Origin: Acidimicrobiales bacterium mtb01
GTDB lineage: Bacteria; Actinomycetota; Acidimicrobiia; Acidimicrobiales; Ilumatobacteraceae
NCBI GenBank assembly: GCA_004379135.1
Contig: NBNI01000005.1
Coordinates: forward strand, 1 to 64,000
Direction of reading: 5' to 3'
DNA length: 64,000 nt
A program made the position numbers and the translations under genes. Below, in pieces: positions 54,456-62,449 of the stretch (positions are counted from its first letter, which is position 1; every line of letters starts with the position of its first letter). The notes beneath the pieces were generated by a model, which saw only the letters and a list, made by a program, of their open reading frames with translations, was not told the DNA's origin and ran no database searches.

Positions 54456-56219
54456 ATGGCGGGTCGACTGAGTCTTGAAGCCTGTCTGGCCGGTCGGGAC
54501 CTCACCGAACCCCGCCTCTCACCCAATGGCCGGACGGTCGCCTTCGTGGCCAACACACCCGGCCCCGACGGTTCGCGCGCCGACGTGATCGTGATGTCGG
54601 TCGACGGCGGACCCGAACGGATCCTGACGACCGACCCCGTGCGGCCCGGTCGGGCCATGGGCGGGGGAGTCCTCGATTGGTGGCCCGACAGCCGTTCACT
54701 GGTTGCGATCGACAAGTCCGGTGATCTCGTTCGCGTCTTCCTCGACGGTCGCACGACGCGTTTGCTGGCTGCCGAAGGTCGAACGCTCTCATCGCCCACC
54801 GTCGAGCCGAACTCGTCCGATGATTCTCCGCGCATCGCCCTCGTCGTCGATCAAGCCGAAATCGTCGTGCTCGACTCGGCGACCGCGCGCACCGAGCGCG
54901 TCGATCGAGGCGACCACGACTTCGTGATCGATCCGGTGTGGTGGCGCGGTCGGCCGCTCTGGATGGCATGGAGCGCGCCGGACATGCCGTGGGATCGCAG
55001 TGCGCTCGTGACTCCGTCGGGTGTGATGGCCGATGCCGCCGATCGCCAGATGCAGCAGCCGCGCGCGGCGGGCGACGGTTCGACATTGGGATGGCTCGAC
55101 GACGCGTCGGGATGGCTGAACGTCGTCCTCGCCGACGGAAGGCGTGTGAGCGAACCCCACGAACACGGCGGTCCGTCGTGGGGCGAACGACAGCGGTCGT
55201 GGTGCTGGAGTCCGGATGGCCGGTCGATCGCGTTCGTGCGCAACGAAGGAGGCTTCGGCCGATTGTGCACGTACGACATCGACAGCGGTGTCGTGGTCGA
55301 GCGGGCCAAGGCGGTGCACGGGCAGTTGTCGTGGCAGGGTCGACACCTGGTCGCACTGCGCACCGGTGGCAAGACGCCGACGCAGGTGGTCGCGTACGAC
55401 ACCTCCGGCGACGAATGGTCGCGGCGCACTCTCGCGATCGGGCCATCTCATTCGTGGGAGGGCGAACCGTCTCTCGTCGAACCGCGCCTCGTCGAAACGA
55501 CGGCGAGCGACGGCACACGTCTCCATGCACGGCTGTTCGAGAGCCCGCAGCCGAACGGTTCCCTCATCTGCTGGGTGCACGGTGGCCCCACCGATCAGTG
55601 GCAGGTGACCTTCATGCCGCGTTTCAACTACTGGCTCGATCGCGGTTGGTCGATCCTGGTTCCCGATCACCGCGGCAGCACCGGTCATGGTCGCCGCTTC
55701 ACCAACGGCCTGCGCGGTCGATGGGGCGACGTCGACGCGCGCGACGTGGCCGAACTGGTCGATCATGTCGCCGATGGTCGGCGCGTGTTCGCCTTCGGAT
55801 CATCGGCCGGCGGACTGACGGCCCTCGGACTCGCGCGAATCCGGCCGATCGCGGGAGAGGTCGTCGCGTATCCCGTGACCGACATCGCCGGTCTCGACGA
55901 TGCCACGCATCGATTCGAGGCGCACTACAACCGCTCACTCGTGGGTGATCGCACCAGGACCGAGATGCTCTCACGGGAACGATCGCCGATTCATCACGCT
56001 TCTTCGTTGGCTCGCGTGCCGGTGCTCGTATTCCACGGCGACGCCGATCCGGTCGTGCCGATCGAACAGAGCCGTCGCTTGGTGAACGCGGTTCGCGCAG
56101 CCGGCGGCGATGCCGAACTCGTGGAGTACGCGGGGGAGGGCCACGGCTTTCGCGATCCCGAGCATCGGCGTGACGAGTATCGCCGGACCGAGGAATTCCT
56201 GGTTCGCCACTCTTCCTGA
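54456..56219 (+). CDS. Prolyl oligopeptidase (S9) family peptidase
   Basis: A 587-aa serine peptidase. Residues about 15-330 look like a TolB-type beta-propeller (repeats such as LSPNGRTVAFVAN and WSPDGRSIAFVRN). The C-terminal alpha/beta-hydrolase domain has GSSAGG with Ser450, Asp531 in HGDADPVVP and His563 in GEGHGF. The reading frame stays open far upstream over glpX on the other strand, but ATG 54456 gives the family start and has a TACGCT box 6 nt before it. The substrate is unknown, probably short peptides. No signal peptide is seen. Confidence 0.88.
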   Translation: MAGRLSLEACLAGRDLTEPRLSPNGRTVAFVANTPGPDGSRADVIVMSVDGGPERILTTDPVRPGRAMGGGVLDWWPDSRSLVAIDKSGDLVRVFLDGRTTRLLAAEGRTLSSPTVEPNSSDDSPRIALVVDQAEIVVLDSATARTERVDRGDHDFVIDPVWWRGRPLWMAWSAPDMPWDRSALVTPSGVMADAADRQMQQPRAAGDGSTLGWLDDASGWLNVVLADGRRVSEPHEHGGPSWGERQRSWCWSPDGRSIAFVRNEGGFGRLCTYDIDSGVVVERAKAVHGQLSWQGRHLVALRTGGKTPTQVVAYDTSGDEWSRRTLAIGPSHSWEGEPSLVEPRLVETTASDGTRLHARLFESPQPNGSLICWVHGGPTDQWQVTFMPRFNYWLDRGWSILVPDHRGSTGHGRRFTNGLRGRWGDVDARDVAELVDHVADGRRVFAFGSSAGGLTALGLARIRPIAGEVVAYPVTDIAGLDDATHRFEAHYNRSLVGDRTRTEMLSRERSPIHHASSLARVPVLVFHGDADPVVPIEQSRRLVNAVRAAGGDAELVEYAGEGHGFRDPEHRRDEYRRTEEFLVRHSS

Positions 56220-56226
56220 AGGCGGA

Positions 56227-56232
56227 TAGCGT
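56227..56232 (+). promoter_or_regulatory. Leaderless-type -10 box for the 146-aa protein
   Basis: TAGCGT lies 7 nt before the GTG at 56240, right after the S9 peptidase stop. Confidence 0.45.
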
Positions 56233-56239
56233 CGCCGAG

Positions 56240-56680
56240 GTGACCGATTGGAACCCGCTCGATCCCGACGCCGCCAACGTCTTCTACGACTTGTCGTCGT
56301 GGTCGTCCGACCAGCAGGCCGAACTCACCGCACTGCTCGCGAACGCCGACATCGCCCACGCCTGGGTCGAGAGCGAACTCGTCGTGTCCGAAGAGTTCGA
56401 GGACGTCGTCGACCGCATCTTCGAACGCCTCGAGAAGGAACTCAACATCGGCTCCACCGCGGTGTCTGGTGGTGTTGGTGAGGGTGATGAGGTCACCGAA
56501 TACGAGCTCGATGAATACTCGATGGCCGAGCGCCGGGAGATCACCGAGCGTCTGGTCGCCGCGCGCATCACGCACCGATGGGTCGAGGACACGCTCGTGA
56601 TCCCGACCGCCGCCGAGGACATGGTCGAAGACATCCTCGACGAGTACGACGACGTCGAACTCGACGACGATTCGAACTGA
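56240..56680 (+). CDS. Uncharacterised acidic protein with an internal duplication
   Basis: A 146-aa, very acidic protein that I do not recognise. It is built of two similar units, one near residues 17-66 (AELTALLANADIAHAWVESE) and one near 90-140 (REITERLVAARITHRWVEDT). Each runs helix, then AxIxHxWVExxLV, then an acidic helix with EDxVxxI. The spacing suggests two small alpha/beta modules joined by a Gly-rich linker. There is no signal or membrane segment. It starts at GTG and is followed 10 nt later by the next gene. Confidence 0.7.
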   Translation: MTDWNPLDPDAANVFYDLSSWSSDQQAELTALLANADIAHAWVESELVVSEEFEDVVDRIFERLEKELNIGSTAVSGGVGEGDEVTEYELDEYSMAERREITERLVAARITHRWVEDTLVIPTAAEDMVEDILDEYDDVELDDDSN

Positions 56681-56690
56681 CGGGCGCGCC

Positions 56691-57389
56691 GTGACCGTGC
56701 TGCTCGCCGAACTCGAGGTGTGGCACACGCGTCCGCTCACTCCCACTCGGCGCATCTCGCTCGGCCACATGGTCCTGCCGGTCGATCCGGCACCGGGCTT
56801 CGGCGGATTGCTGCTCGGTGCGGTGATCGCCCGTCACGTCCCGGAGATCGACGACGACCTCGTGCCCGACACCCATCGTCTGATCTCGCAGATCCAGAGA
56901 GGTGAGCGAATCGCCCAGCCGCGCTTGCGCCATCGCTACCAAGTCGATCGGCACGGCCTCGCGTGCAGTCGTCACCGTGTCGTGGGCACCGGCGACGAAG
57001 TCGAATTCGAGTTCGACACCAACGGCAGTCCGATGCAGCAGGTGCTCGGAGCGATCTACGCCCTCGAACGACTCGATCGTGAGAGTCGTCTGTCGCTCGA
57101 GTCGGTGCTGCTCAAGTCGATGTCGTGGCGCGGACCCCTCGGAACCGCGTTCGTGGCGCACTTGGCCGGTTCGAAGACGGCGTCATTGCGTTCATTGGCC
57201 GACCCGCGTGCGTGGGCGCTCGACGTCCTCGGTTTTCCGGCCGGCACCCTCAAGCCGTCGAAGCGGGAGGTGATGAGCCATTTTCGCGCGCGTCTGCGCG
57301 AGGTGCATCCCGATCACGGTGGCGACGAAGCGATGGCGAGCGGCGTGATCGGCGATCTGGGCGAAGCCCGACGCATTCTCGCCGGCTGA
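56691..57389 (+). CDS. Uncharacterised protein with C-terminal J-domain-like segment
   Basis: A 232-aa protein starting at GTG. Residues about 1-180 match no family I recognise. The last 45 residues resemble the core of a DnaJ domain: KREVMSHFRARLREVHPDHGG (given in part as FRARLREVHPDHGG) with an intact HPD, then a helix ending GEARRILAG. It might recruit Hsp70, but this is inference from a short motif. It is probably cotranscribed with the gene before it. Confidence 0.65.
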   Translation: MTVLLAELEVWHTRPLTPTRRISLGHMVLPVDPAPGFGGLLLGAVIARHVPEIDDDLVPDTHRLISQIQRGERIAQPRLRHRYQVDRHGLACSRHRVVGTGDEVEFEFDTNGSPMQQVLGAIYALERLDRESRLSLESVLLKSMSWRGPLGTAFVAHLAGSKTASLRSLADPRAWALDVLGFPAGTLKPSKREVMSHFRARLREVHPDHGGDEAMASGVIGDLGEARRILAG

Positions 57390-57424
57390 CCGGCACCGAT
57401 CACGACAACACTCACGTCTCGTAT

Positions 57425-58957
57425 TCACGGACGCGGATTCGGGCCGAGGTCCTCCGGATTGATCTCCTCGAGTTCGCGGTGCGCGGTCTCGGGATAGGTG
57501 AACCACACGATCAGCGCGACGATCATCGGGCCCGTCCACAACGCGCTCAGGATCGCACCATGACTCACGTCGTTGTCGAGCAGCGCACCGGTCACGAGCA
57601 GCGACAGACTGCCGCCCACGAGTGCGCTGGCGAGGATGAGGTAGGCGGCTCGGCCGCGACGTCCGGTAGGGAAGAGTTCGGTGCGGTACACCGCGAGGGA
57701 CGGATACGCCATCGCGGCCACGATCGATCCGCTCACGGCGAACGACCACATGAGCGGTCCGCCGAACCAGAACGACCCGACGATGAGTGCCGCGCCGATC
57801 GGAACGCAGATGGTGGCGATGCGGCGTCGACCGCGTTTGTCGGCTGCTCGTCCACCCAGCACGAGGCCGATCACACCCGGCGTGGTGGTGATCAACGTGA
57901 ACACCGCCACCATGCCGGCGGAGAAACCGCGTTCGTCCTTCAAGTAGCCGTTCTGGAAGAACGACGACGGGGCGAGCAGAAGGTTCCCGAAGAACGCGAC
58001 GGCCATCTGGATGCCGAGTCGACGGGTCTGCATGGGTGCATCCACGTGCTTGTGCTCGGTCACGTGCCGTTCGAACCGCCGCGTTTCGGGCAGGCGGCGC
58101 GTGAGGTCGACGGCGACGACCAGCCACACCAGCGCGAGGACGTACACGAGACGCCAACCGCCGTCGCCGATGTCGGCGAGCGGCAGGCTCACGACGGCCA
58201 GGCCGGCACCGAGCCCGCTGGCCATGGCGAGGATGCTCACGGAGTACGCCCGCGAACTCCGCGGCATCTCCTCGGCGGCCACCACCGCGACCAACAAGTC
58301 GAGCGCCAGTCCGAGCGGCCGACTGATCGATTGAGTGGCCACGAGCACGGGAAAGTTGGGAGCGATCGCACCGAGTGACGCGATGATCGGCGCCGCCCAC
58401 GCGAGTCCGACGATCACGCGACGCCTTCCGATGCGATCGGCGGCCAGTGCGAAAGGCAGACCGACGATGATGCCGAGGCGCACGACGGTTCCACCGATGC
58501 CCCGACCCCAATCTCCGACACCCAAGTCGTCACCGGCGAACGCGACCGTCTGCGTGAAGAGAGTGTTGGTGAACGCACTGAGAAGACTGGCCGCGGCGAG
58601 CAGACCGAGAATGCTCACTTGGCGCGCCGTGAGGACATCGGGTGGGGCCCAGAACGGCGCCGAGCCCGGTCTCGCCGACCGACCAAGCGTGCGACGAAGC
58701 AGGGGACCGAACAACCAGGCGAACCAGGGAATGTCGAGGCGATACGAGGTGTCCTCGACGAGGCGCCCATCGTCGGAGCGGATCACGCGTTCGTACTCGG
58801 TGAAGGGTCCGGTTGCCTGTACGAAGCGAGCGACAACATCATCGCGTGGCTCGTCGACCGGCACCGATTCCTCGATCACCACGTCGTGTCGGGGCTCGAA
58901 TGCGAGTGAGTCGTCGCTCTCGATGGGGCGCGTCAGATGCCTCCTCGCGCCACCCAC
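57425..58957 (-). CDS. MFS transporter with soluble N-terminal extension
   Basis: A 510-aa protein. Residues about 115-495 carry some eleven or twelve hydrophobic helices, with the MFS loop between helices 2 and 3 (ADRIGRRRVIVGLAW) and its mirror in the second half (AADKRGRRRIATICV). Residues 1-110 are hydrophilic and then amphipathic (PVDEPRDDVVARFVQATGPF), an unusual extension that looks like part of a polyketide-cyclase-type fold. It starts at GTG with a TATGCT box 6 nt upstream. The substrate is unknown. It is divergent from murA. Confidence 0.85.
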   Translation of the reverse strand: MGGARRHLTRPIESDDSLAFEPRHDVVIEESVPVDEPRDDVVARFVQATGPFTEYERVIRSDDGRLVEDTSYRLDIPWFAWLFGPLLRRTLGRSARPGSAPFWAPPDVLTARQVSILGLLAAASLLSAFTNTLFTQTVAFAGDDLGVGDWGRGIGGTVVRLGIIVGLPFALAADRIGRRRVIVGLAWAAPIIASLGAIAPNFPVLVATQSISRPLGLALDLLVAVVAAEEMPRSSRAYSVSILAMASGLGAGLAVVSLPLADIGDGGWRLVYVLALVWLVVAVDLTRRLPETRRFERHVTEHKHVDAPMQTRRLGIQMAVAFFGNLLLAPSSFFQNGYLKDERGFSAGMVAVFTLITTTPGVIGLVLGGRAADKRGRRRIATICVPIGAALIVGSFWFGGPLMWSFAVSGSIVAAMAYPSLAVYRTELFPTGRRGRAAYLILASALVGGSLSLLVTGALLDNDVSHGAILSALWTGPMIVALIVWFTYPETAHRELEEINPEDLGPNPRP

Positions 58958-58963
58958 GGGGCG

Positions 58964-58969
58964 AGCATA
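58964..58969 (-). promoter_or_regulatory. Shared promoter region between MFS gene and murA
   Basis: On the minus strand TATGCT lies 6 nt before the GTG of the MFS gene. On the plus strand the overlapping CATACT (58966-58971) is 9 nt before the murA ATG. Only 23 nt separate the two start codons. Confidence 0.45.
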
Positions 58970-58980
58970 CTGGGAGGTCT

Positions 58981-60243
58981 ATGGACCGCATCGTGGTGCA
59001 CCGCAGCGGACCTCTTCATGGAGAGGTCGTCGTGCCCGGTGCCAAGAACTCGGTGCTGAAGTTGATGGTCGGCTCGCTCTACGCGGTGGGTGAACATCGG
59101 CTGTCGAACGTTCCCGACATCTCCGATGTGCGCACCATGGGCGGTCTGCTCGATTCTCTCGGTATCGACGTCACCTACCGTCCCGAGTCGCGCGAACTCG
59201 TTCTCGTCAACGCGGGTGGCATCGGATTCAACGCCCCGCCCGAGCAGGTCGAGAGCATTCGCGCGTCCATCAACGTTCTCGGTCCGCTGCTGGCCTGTTG
59301 CGGTCGTGTTCGACTCGACATGCCCGGCGGCGACGATTTCGGCACTCGTCCGATCGACATGCACATCGCCGGGTTGAGCGCGATGGGAGCCGAGTTCGAC
59401 ACGGCGGTCGATCACATCGAAGCCGTGGCCGAAGATCTGCACGGTGCCGACATCACCCTCGATTTCCCGTCGGTCGGAGCGACCGAGAACATCGTGTGCG
59501 CGGCCGTGCACGCCGATGGCATCACCACAGTGCGCAACGCGGCGCGCGAACCCGAAGTGGCCGATCTGTGCGAATTGCTGGTCGAGATGGGTGCTCGCAT
59601 CGACGGCATCGGTTCGTCGGTGGTGGTGATCGACGGTGTGGCGCGGGGTTCGTTGCACCCGGTGGCGCACGCGGTGGTCAACGATCGAATCCAGGCCGCC
59701 ACCTATATGGCCGCGGCGGCGGTCACCGGCGGCGACGTCCTCGTGCGCGGAGCGCGGGCCGATCACATGCAGATGTTCCTGCGCAAGATCTCCGACATGG
59801 GCGTCGACGTGAGCGCCAGTTCAGAAGGGGTGCGGGTCGCCACGAGCGGGCGTCTGCGCAACGTCGACGTCCAGACGCTTCCGTATCCGGGTGTGGCGAC
59901 CGACTACAAGCCGCTCCTCGTCACGATGATGGCGGTGGCCGAGGGGGTGGGCGTCATGACCGAGAACCTCTACCCGGGCCGTTTCCGCTACGTGGAGGAG
60001 CTCTCGAAACTCGGGGCCGACATCCGCACCGACGGCCATCACGCCATCGTTCATGGTGTCGAGCAATTGCGCGGCGCCGCCGTGGTGGCTCCCGACATCC
60101 GCGCCGGTGCCGCTCTCGTGGTGGCCGGGCTCGTGGCCGAAGGCCGCACGGTCATCTCGGGTCTCGAGCACGTGGAGCGCGGTTACGACGATCTGGTCGG
60201 CCGCCTCGGTGCGCTGGGCGCCCACATCGAACCGGCCGACTGA
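58981..60243 (+). CDS. murA: UDP-N-acetylglucosamine 1-carboxyvinyltransferase
   Basis: A 420-aa enzyme adding enolpyruvate to UDP-GlcNAc, the first committed step of peptidoglycan synthesis. ATG 58981 gives the family start RSGPLHGEVVVPGAKNSVLK, with GGGAGG-like purines just upstream. The active-site loop reads MPGGDDFGTRPIDMH: Asp118 (GAC, 59332-59334) replaces the Cys that fosfomycin alkylates, as in mycobacterial MurA. The late motif LYPGRFRYVEELSKLGADI is typical. Confidence 0.96.
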   Translation: MDRIVVHRSGPLHGEVVVPGAKNSVLKLMVGSLYAVGEHRLSNVPDISDVRTMGGLLDSLGIDVTYRPESRELVLVNAGGIGFNAPPEQVESIRASINVLGPLLACCGRVRLDMPGGDDFGTRPIDMHIAGLSAMGAEFDTAVDHIEAVAEDLHGADITLDFPSVGATENIVCAAVHADGITTVRNAAREPEVADLCELLVEMGARIDGIGSSVVVIDGVARGSLHPVAHAVVNDRIQAATYMAAAAVTGGDVLVRGARADHMQMFLRKISDMGVDVSASSEGVRVATSGRLRNVDVQTLPYPGVATDYKPLLVTMMAVAEGVGVMTENLYPGRFRYVEELSKLGADIRTDGHHAIVHGVEQLRGAAVVAPDIRAGAALVVAGLVAEGRTVISGLEHVERGYDDLVGRLGALGAHIEPAD

Positions 60244-60246
60244 CGC

Positions 60247-60375
60247 TCAGTCGCGTTTGTCGAGTCGCTTCTTCACCAACGCGAGCAAACCCACGATCAC
60301 CGCGATGGGGCCGGCCACCAAGAGGATCTCGTCCCAGCCGCCCTGATGGGCGAGGAGCGCACCGAACCCGCTCAT
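60247..60375 (-). CDS. Small single-span membrane protein
   Basis: A 42-aa protein on the minus strand, convergent with murA (3-nt gap). The short start GFGALLAHQGGWDE is followed by one hydrophobic helix (about residues 17-35) and a basic end KKRLDKRD. This pattern of a GGWDE-type motif, helix and basic tail looks like a small conserved actinobacterial membrane protein, but I know no function. The start ATG is at 60375. Confidence 0.6.
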   Translation of the reverse strand: MSGFGALLAHQGGWDEILLVAGPIAVIVGLLALVKKRLDKRD

Positions 60376-60463
60376 GACTTGTGGCTCGGGTCGGAGTTTC
60401 CCACGGCTTCTGACTCTACGATCTACGAGCACTGGAGACCCCCTCGGTATCCGGACTCTCATC

Positions 60464-60697
60464 ATGAGCACGATGCGCGCACAGGTCGAAGAAACCATCG
60501 AAGTCATCCGTCCGGCGTTGCAGGCCGATGGCGGCGACATCGAGTTGAAGGAAGTCGACGAGACCACCGGTGTCGTCACCGTCACGCTCGTGGGCGCCTG
60601 CGGCACCTGCCCGGCTTCCACGCAAACCCTCAAGCAGGGCATCGAGCGCATCATGCGCGACCGCGTCGACGGCGTCACCGAAGTGGTGAACGTGTGA
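60464..60697 (+). CDS. NifU-like iron-sulfur scaffold domain protein
   Basis: A 77-aa protein consisting of one NifU C-terminal domain. RPALQADGGDIELKEVDE and the cluster-binding Cys46/Cys49 in VGACGTCPAS are diagnostic. Such proteins carry Fe-S clusters to client proteins. A TACGAT at 60417-60422 may be its -10 box. Its stop overlaps the GTG of meaB. Confidence 0.92.
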   Translation: MSTMRAQVEETIEVIRPALQADGGDIELKEVDETTGVVTVTLVGACGTCPASTQTLKQGIERIMRDRVDGVTEVVNV

Positions 60698-61656
60698 ACC
60701 GGCGCGACCGGAATCCGGACACCCTCTTCCAAGCCGCCCAGGAAGGCGATCGCAGCGCGCTCGCGCGTCTGCTCTCGCTCATCGAACAAGGCGGCGACGC
60801 GGCTCGCGCCATCGGTCGCCTGTCGTATCCGAAGGGCGGCAACGCCTACACCGTCGGTCTCACCGGCGCCCCCGGCGCGGGCAAGAGCACGTTGACGTCG
60901 TCGATCATCGGCCATCTTCGTCGTCAGGACATCGAGGTCGCGGTGCTCGCGATCGACCCGTCTTCGCCGTTCACCGGCGGCGCGATCCTGGGCGATCGCG
61001 TTCGCATGCAGGATCACGCGACCGATCAAGGAGTCTTCATCCGCTCGATGGCGACGCGCGGCCATCTCGGTGGTCTGTCGCTCGCGGCACCCGAAGCCAT
61101 CCGACTGCTCGATGCGGTGGGTCGCTTGTGGGTCCTGGTCGAGACGGTGGGCGTGGGTCAGGTCGAGGTCGAGATCGCCGGCAAGGCCGACACCACGGTC
61201 GTCGTCGTCAATCCGGGCTGGGGCGACTCGGTGCAGGCCAACAAGGCCGGGCTCATGGAGATCGCCGACGTGTTCGTGATCAACAAGGCCGACCGCAAAG
61301 GCGTCGACGAGACGCGGCGCGATCTCGAGCAGATGCTCGACCTGTCCGACATCCCCGATGGTTCGTGGCGCCCGCCGATCGTGCCCACCATCGGCTCGAC
61401 CGGCGAAGGTGTGCCGGCCCTGTGGGACAAAGTGCACGAGCACCGTGCGTTCATCACCGCCAACGGTGAACTCGAACGCCGCCGCCGCTTCCGTCTGCGC
61501 GAGGAATTGCGCGAGATCGTGGCGCGCCGACTCGAGCAACGGGCGCGTGAGATCTGCACTGGCGACCGCTGGGATCGACTCACCGACGGAGTGGTCGAGC
61601 GAACGGTCGATCCGTGGTCGGCGGCCGACGAGATGTTGAAGTCGGTCGGGGCCTGA
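60694..61656 (+). CDS. meaB: MeaB/ArgK-type G3E GTPase (methylmalonyl-CoA mutase chaperone)
   Basis: A 320-aa GTPase that loads and protects the B12 cofactor of methylmalonyl-CoA mutase-type enzymes. The P-loop is GLTGAPGAGKST, with IDPSSPFTGGAILGDRVRM (given in parts: IDPSSPFTGG, ILGDRVRM), ETVGVGQVEVEI and NKAD. GTG 60694 overlaps the NifU-like stop (GTGA), which sets the start. No mutase gene is in the window. Confidence 0.92.
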   Translation: MNRRDRNPDTLFQAAQEGDRSALARLLSLIEQGGDAARAIGRLSYPKGGNAYTVGLTGAPGAGKSTLTSSIIGHLRRQDIEVAVLAIDPSSPFTGGAILGDRVRMQDHATDQGVFIRSMATRGHLGGLSLAAPEAIRLLDAVGRLWVLVETVGVGQVEVEIAGKADTTVVVVNPGWGDSVQANKAGLMEIADVFVINKADRKGVDETRRDLEQMLDLSDIPDGSWRPPIVPTIGSTGEGVPALWDKVHEHRAFITANGELERRRRFRLREELREIVARRLEQRAREICTGDRWDRLTDGVVERTVDPWSAADEMLKSVGA

Positions 61657-61669
61657 CGAAAGGAACATC

Positions 61670-62449
61670 ATGAGCGGCACTGATCTGGTCCTGGTCGAGC
61701 GAACGGACGATGGTGTCGCCGTGGTGACGCTCAACAATCCGAAGGTCAATGCGCTGAGCGTGGCCGTGCTCTCGCGTCTGGCCGAGGTGGCGGCCGATCT
61801 CACCGCGAACCCGCCCGGTGCCGTGGTGATCACCGGCGGCGATCGAATCTTCGCGGCTGGGGCCAACATCGCCGAGTTCGGCGGTCCCGACGAAGCCGAG
61901 GTGATCGGACCGGCGTTCCACCGCACACTCGACGCGGTCGCCGCGATTCCGCGCTTCGTGATCGCGGCCGTGAGCGGTTACGCGCTCGGCGGTGGTTGCG
62001 AACTCGCTCTCGCCTGCGACTACCGGATCGCGAGCGAGAAGGCGGTGTTCGGCCAGCCCGAAATCCTCCTCGGAATCATTCCCGGCGGTGGCGGCACGCA
62101 ACGACTTCCGCGGGTGGTGGGTCCGAGTCGGGCCAAGGAGATGATGATCACCGGCCGCCAGGTGAAGGCCGACGAGGCCTTGCGCATCGGTTTGGCCGAC
62201 GAGGTCGTCGCGCACGAGTCGTTGGCCGAGCGCGCTCGGGCCCTGGCCGCCGAGATCGCACTCGGCGCACTGGTGTCGCAGTCGCTCGTCAAGCGCGCCG
62301 TCGACGAGGGTTTGTCGTCGACGCTCGTCGACGGCCTGTTGCTCGAGCGCGACCTGTTCGTCGAGTCGTTCCGATCGGAAGACAGTCGGATCGGCGTGAA
62401 GAGCTTCCTCGAGAACGGCCCCGGCAAGGCCGAGTTCACCGGCCGCTGA
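61670..62449 (+). CDS. Enoyl-CoA hydratase/isomerase family protein
   Basis: A 259-aa crotonase-fold enzyme. The oxyanion-hole motifs are AGANIAEF and GYALGGGCELALACDYRI. Both usual catalytic glutamates are in place, one in GGGCELA and one in GQPEILLGIIPGGGGTQRLP, so true hydratase activity is plausible. It lies 13 nt after meaB behind AAAGGAAC. Its 3' end overlaps the opposite-strand glycosyltransferase by 14 nt. Confidence 0.9.
   Translation: MSGTDLVLVERTDDGVAVVTLNNPKVNALSVAVLSRLAEVAADLTANPPGAVVITGGDRIFAAGANIAEFGGPDEAEVIGPAFHRTLDAVAAIPRFVIAAVSGYALGGGCELALACDYRIASEKAVFGQPEILLGIIPGGGGTQRLPRVVGPSRAKEMMITGRQVKADEALRIGLADEVVAHESLAERARALAAEIALGALVSQSLVKRAVDEGLSSTLVDGLLLERDLFVESFRSEDSRIGVKSFLENGPGKAEFTGR

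Noticed and set aside
60346-60693. In-frame upstream extension of meaB over the NifU-like gene
   Set aside because: The NifU-like protein is convincing in another frame, and GTG 60694 overlaps its stop as expected for coupled genes.
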